Source: Littorina saxatilis (Eukaryota; Mollusca; Gastropoda; Littorinimorpha; Littorinidae). Taken from it: DNA of 64,000 nt. The translations under genes were made by a program, and so were the position numbers. Positions 63,201 to 64,000 of this stretch are shown in pieces (position 1 is the first letter of the stretch; each line of letters starts with the position of its first letter). The stretch is from positions 38,584,108 through 38,648,107 of the forward strand of contig NC_090258.1 of the NCBI RefSeq assembly GCF_037325665.1, written 5' to 3'. The notes under the pieces are model-generated. The model saw only the letters and a list, made by a program, of their open reading frames with translations. It searched no databases and had not been told where the DNA came from.

Positions 63201-64000
63201 ATGGCCACCTCTTCTTTTTCTTCTTTTTTTTCAAGCACCCGAAACGGAAACAAACGAAGATACTGTGTTGACTCTGACTCTGACGATGAAGTCCGAGTCA
63301 GAGCAACAAAGAACAACATCAGCGAGGCCTGGCCCCGTTTCATTGTTGTTGAGACAGCAGATGAGGCACAGCCCATCTCCAAACTTTCGCCTTTTGCGAT
63401 ACAGAAGGTTATTGCAGGAGTATCATCAACGATAGACAACATTAAGAGACTTCGTAATGGTTCTCTACTGATTGAATGTCCTTCAAAAAAGGCATCAGAT
63501 GGTCTTCTCCGTCTGAATGGTCAGAAATTTGTTGATAGACCGGTCAAGGTCAGTCCTCACAGAGGCCTGAACACCAGCAAAGGAGTCATCCGATGCCGAG
63601 AGCTGGAGGGCCTCAGTGAGGCTGAAATAAAAGAAGGTCTAAAGGATCAAGGTGTCATTGATGTGTACCGGGTGTTGATCAGGAAGGGCGATATCAGAGT
63701 ACCCACCAACACCCTTTTCGTCACTTTTTGTACCCCAACCATCCCTGAGAAAATCAAAGTGGGATTTGTTCAAATAAGAGTGACTCTGTATATCCCATCA
63801 CCAATGAGATGTTTCCAATGCCAAAGATTTGGACATTCAAAGGCTGGATGTAAACAGAAGGCAGTGTGCGAGAGGTGTGGCGGAGATCCTCACGAAGGTC
63901 CCTGCACATCACCACCCACCTGCACAAACTGTAAGGGAAACCATTCCCCGTCCTCCAGAGAATGTCCAAAATACAAGTTTGAACAGGCCATTCAAAAAAC
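63201..64000 (+). CDS. LINE ORF1 (gag-like, zinc knuckles), runs off the window
   Basis: The start at 63201 (M-A-T-S-S-F-S-S-F-F) gives an open frame to the last base, 266 codons. It has an acidic N-terminus (D-S-D-S-D-D-E), a probable RRM-like fold (L-L-I-E-C-P-S-K-K-A ... V-D-R-P-V-K-V), then R-E-L-E-G-L-S-E-A-E-I, and three Cys-rich knuckles: C-F-Q-C-Q-R-F-G-H-S-K-A-G-C, C-E-R-C-G-G-D-P-H-E-G-P-C and C-T-N-C-K-G-N-H-S-P-S-S-R-E-C. This is the nucleic-acid-binding ORF1 of Jockey/I-group LINEs (Nimb-like possible). The frame is intact as far as it is seen, so the element may be full length, with ORF2 to the right. Confidence 0.85.
   Translation, partial: MATSSFSSFFSSTRNGNKRRYCVDSDSDDEVRVRATKNNISEAWPRFIVVETADEAQPISKLSPFAIQKVIAGVSSTIDNIKRLRNGSLLIECPSKKASDGLLRLNGQKFVDRPVKVSPHRGLNTSKGVIRCRELEGLSEAEIKEGLKDQGVIDVYRVLIRKGDIRVPTNTLFVTFCTPTIPEKIKVGFVQIRVTLYIPSPMRCFQCQRFGHSKAGCKQKAVCERCGGDPHEGPCTSPPTCTNCKGNHSPSSRECPKYKFEQAIQK

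Noticed and set aside
63074-63442. 122-residue minus-strand frame
   Set aside because: Opposite the LINE ORF1, which has zinc knuckles and an open frame.
1-64000. Prokaryotic operons, riboswitches, terminators and ribosome binding sites
   Set aside because: SINEs, LINEs, DIRS and piggyBac elements mark animal DNA. No bacterial gene order or signals are seen.

Overview
The window reads as intergenic DNA from an animal, most likely a marine gastropod mollusc. The evidence is five copies of a tRNA-headed SINE whose tail ends in AAGCAAACAAAC, other short retroposon tails of the kind found in mollusc genomes, and mollusc-like Gypsy, DIRS, CR1/L2-type LINE, Tc1, piggyBac and Mutator-like elements. 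I see no convincing intact host gene. Nearly every long reading frame is a mobile element or a relic of one, and many elements sit inside others, so the main content is an insertion history.

Left part (1-13.2 kb): a SINE; a decayed OTU-domain transposon-like gene on the minus strand, cut by a SINE and by a TA-flanked MITE; a Mutator-like transposase fragment; a 23-bp minisatellite split by a DIRS reverse transcriptase fragment; short palindromic repeats; a Crypton-like N-terminus; gag-type relics with a possible long LTR; and the C-terminal end of an SGNH-hydrolase-like gene.

Centre (13.2-30.7 kb): one compound Gypsy insertion with three LTRs and two interiors. It is flanked by the 5-bp duplication TCTTT and lies inside the SGNH-like gene. 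The second interior holds a different, very young Gypsy element flanked by GTACC. Next come a Mutator-like gene interrupted by a Tc1 element (31.3-33.9 kb), a fold-back element carrying a SINE (35.3-35.7 kb), another SINE, and a second Crypton/gag relic locus (37.6-39.3 kb) that resembles the one at 9.5-10.1 kb.

Right part (39.5-64 kb): a Mutator-like transposase gene split by a piggyBac element at TTAA. The piggyBac transposase is itself split by a short retroposon with 12-bp target duplications. Then come a hairpin element rich in GTGTTCA, a CACTA-like transposase relic, a PIF-like MITE, a SINE, and a DIRS element of about 7.4 kb carrying a CR1/L2-type LINE and a MITE. A related repeat copy without the insertion, at 59.7-60.1 kb, shows where the DIRS element begins and ends. 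The window closes with a possible small zinc-ribbon gene, a second SGNH-like gene with a 70-bp tandem repeat upstream, and the 5' end of a LINE whose ORF1 runs off the edge.

No wholly new system is proven here. The best candidates for follow-up are the three-LTR array, the piggyBac insertion that preserves the reading frame of its target, the OTU-bearing element, the GTGTTCA hairpin, the short retroposon family and the 70-bp repeat whose units each carry a splice-donor-like site.
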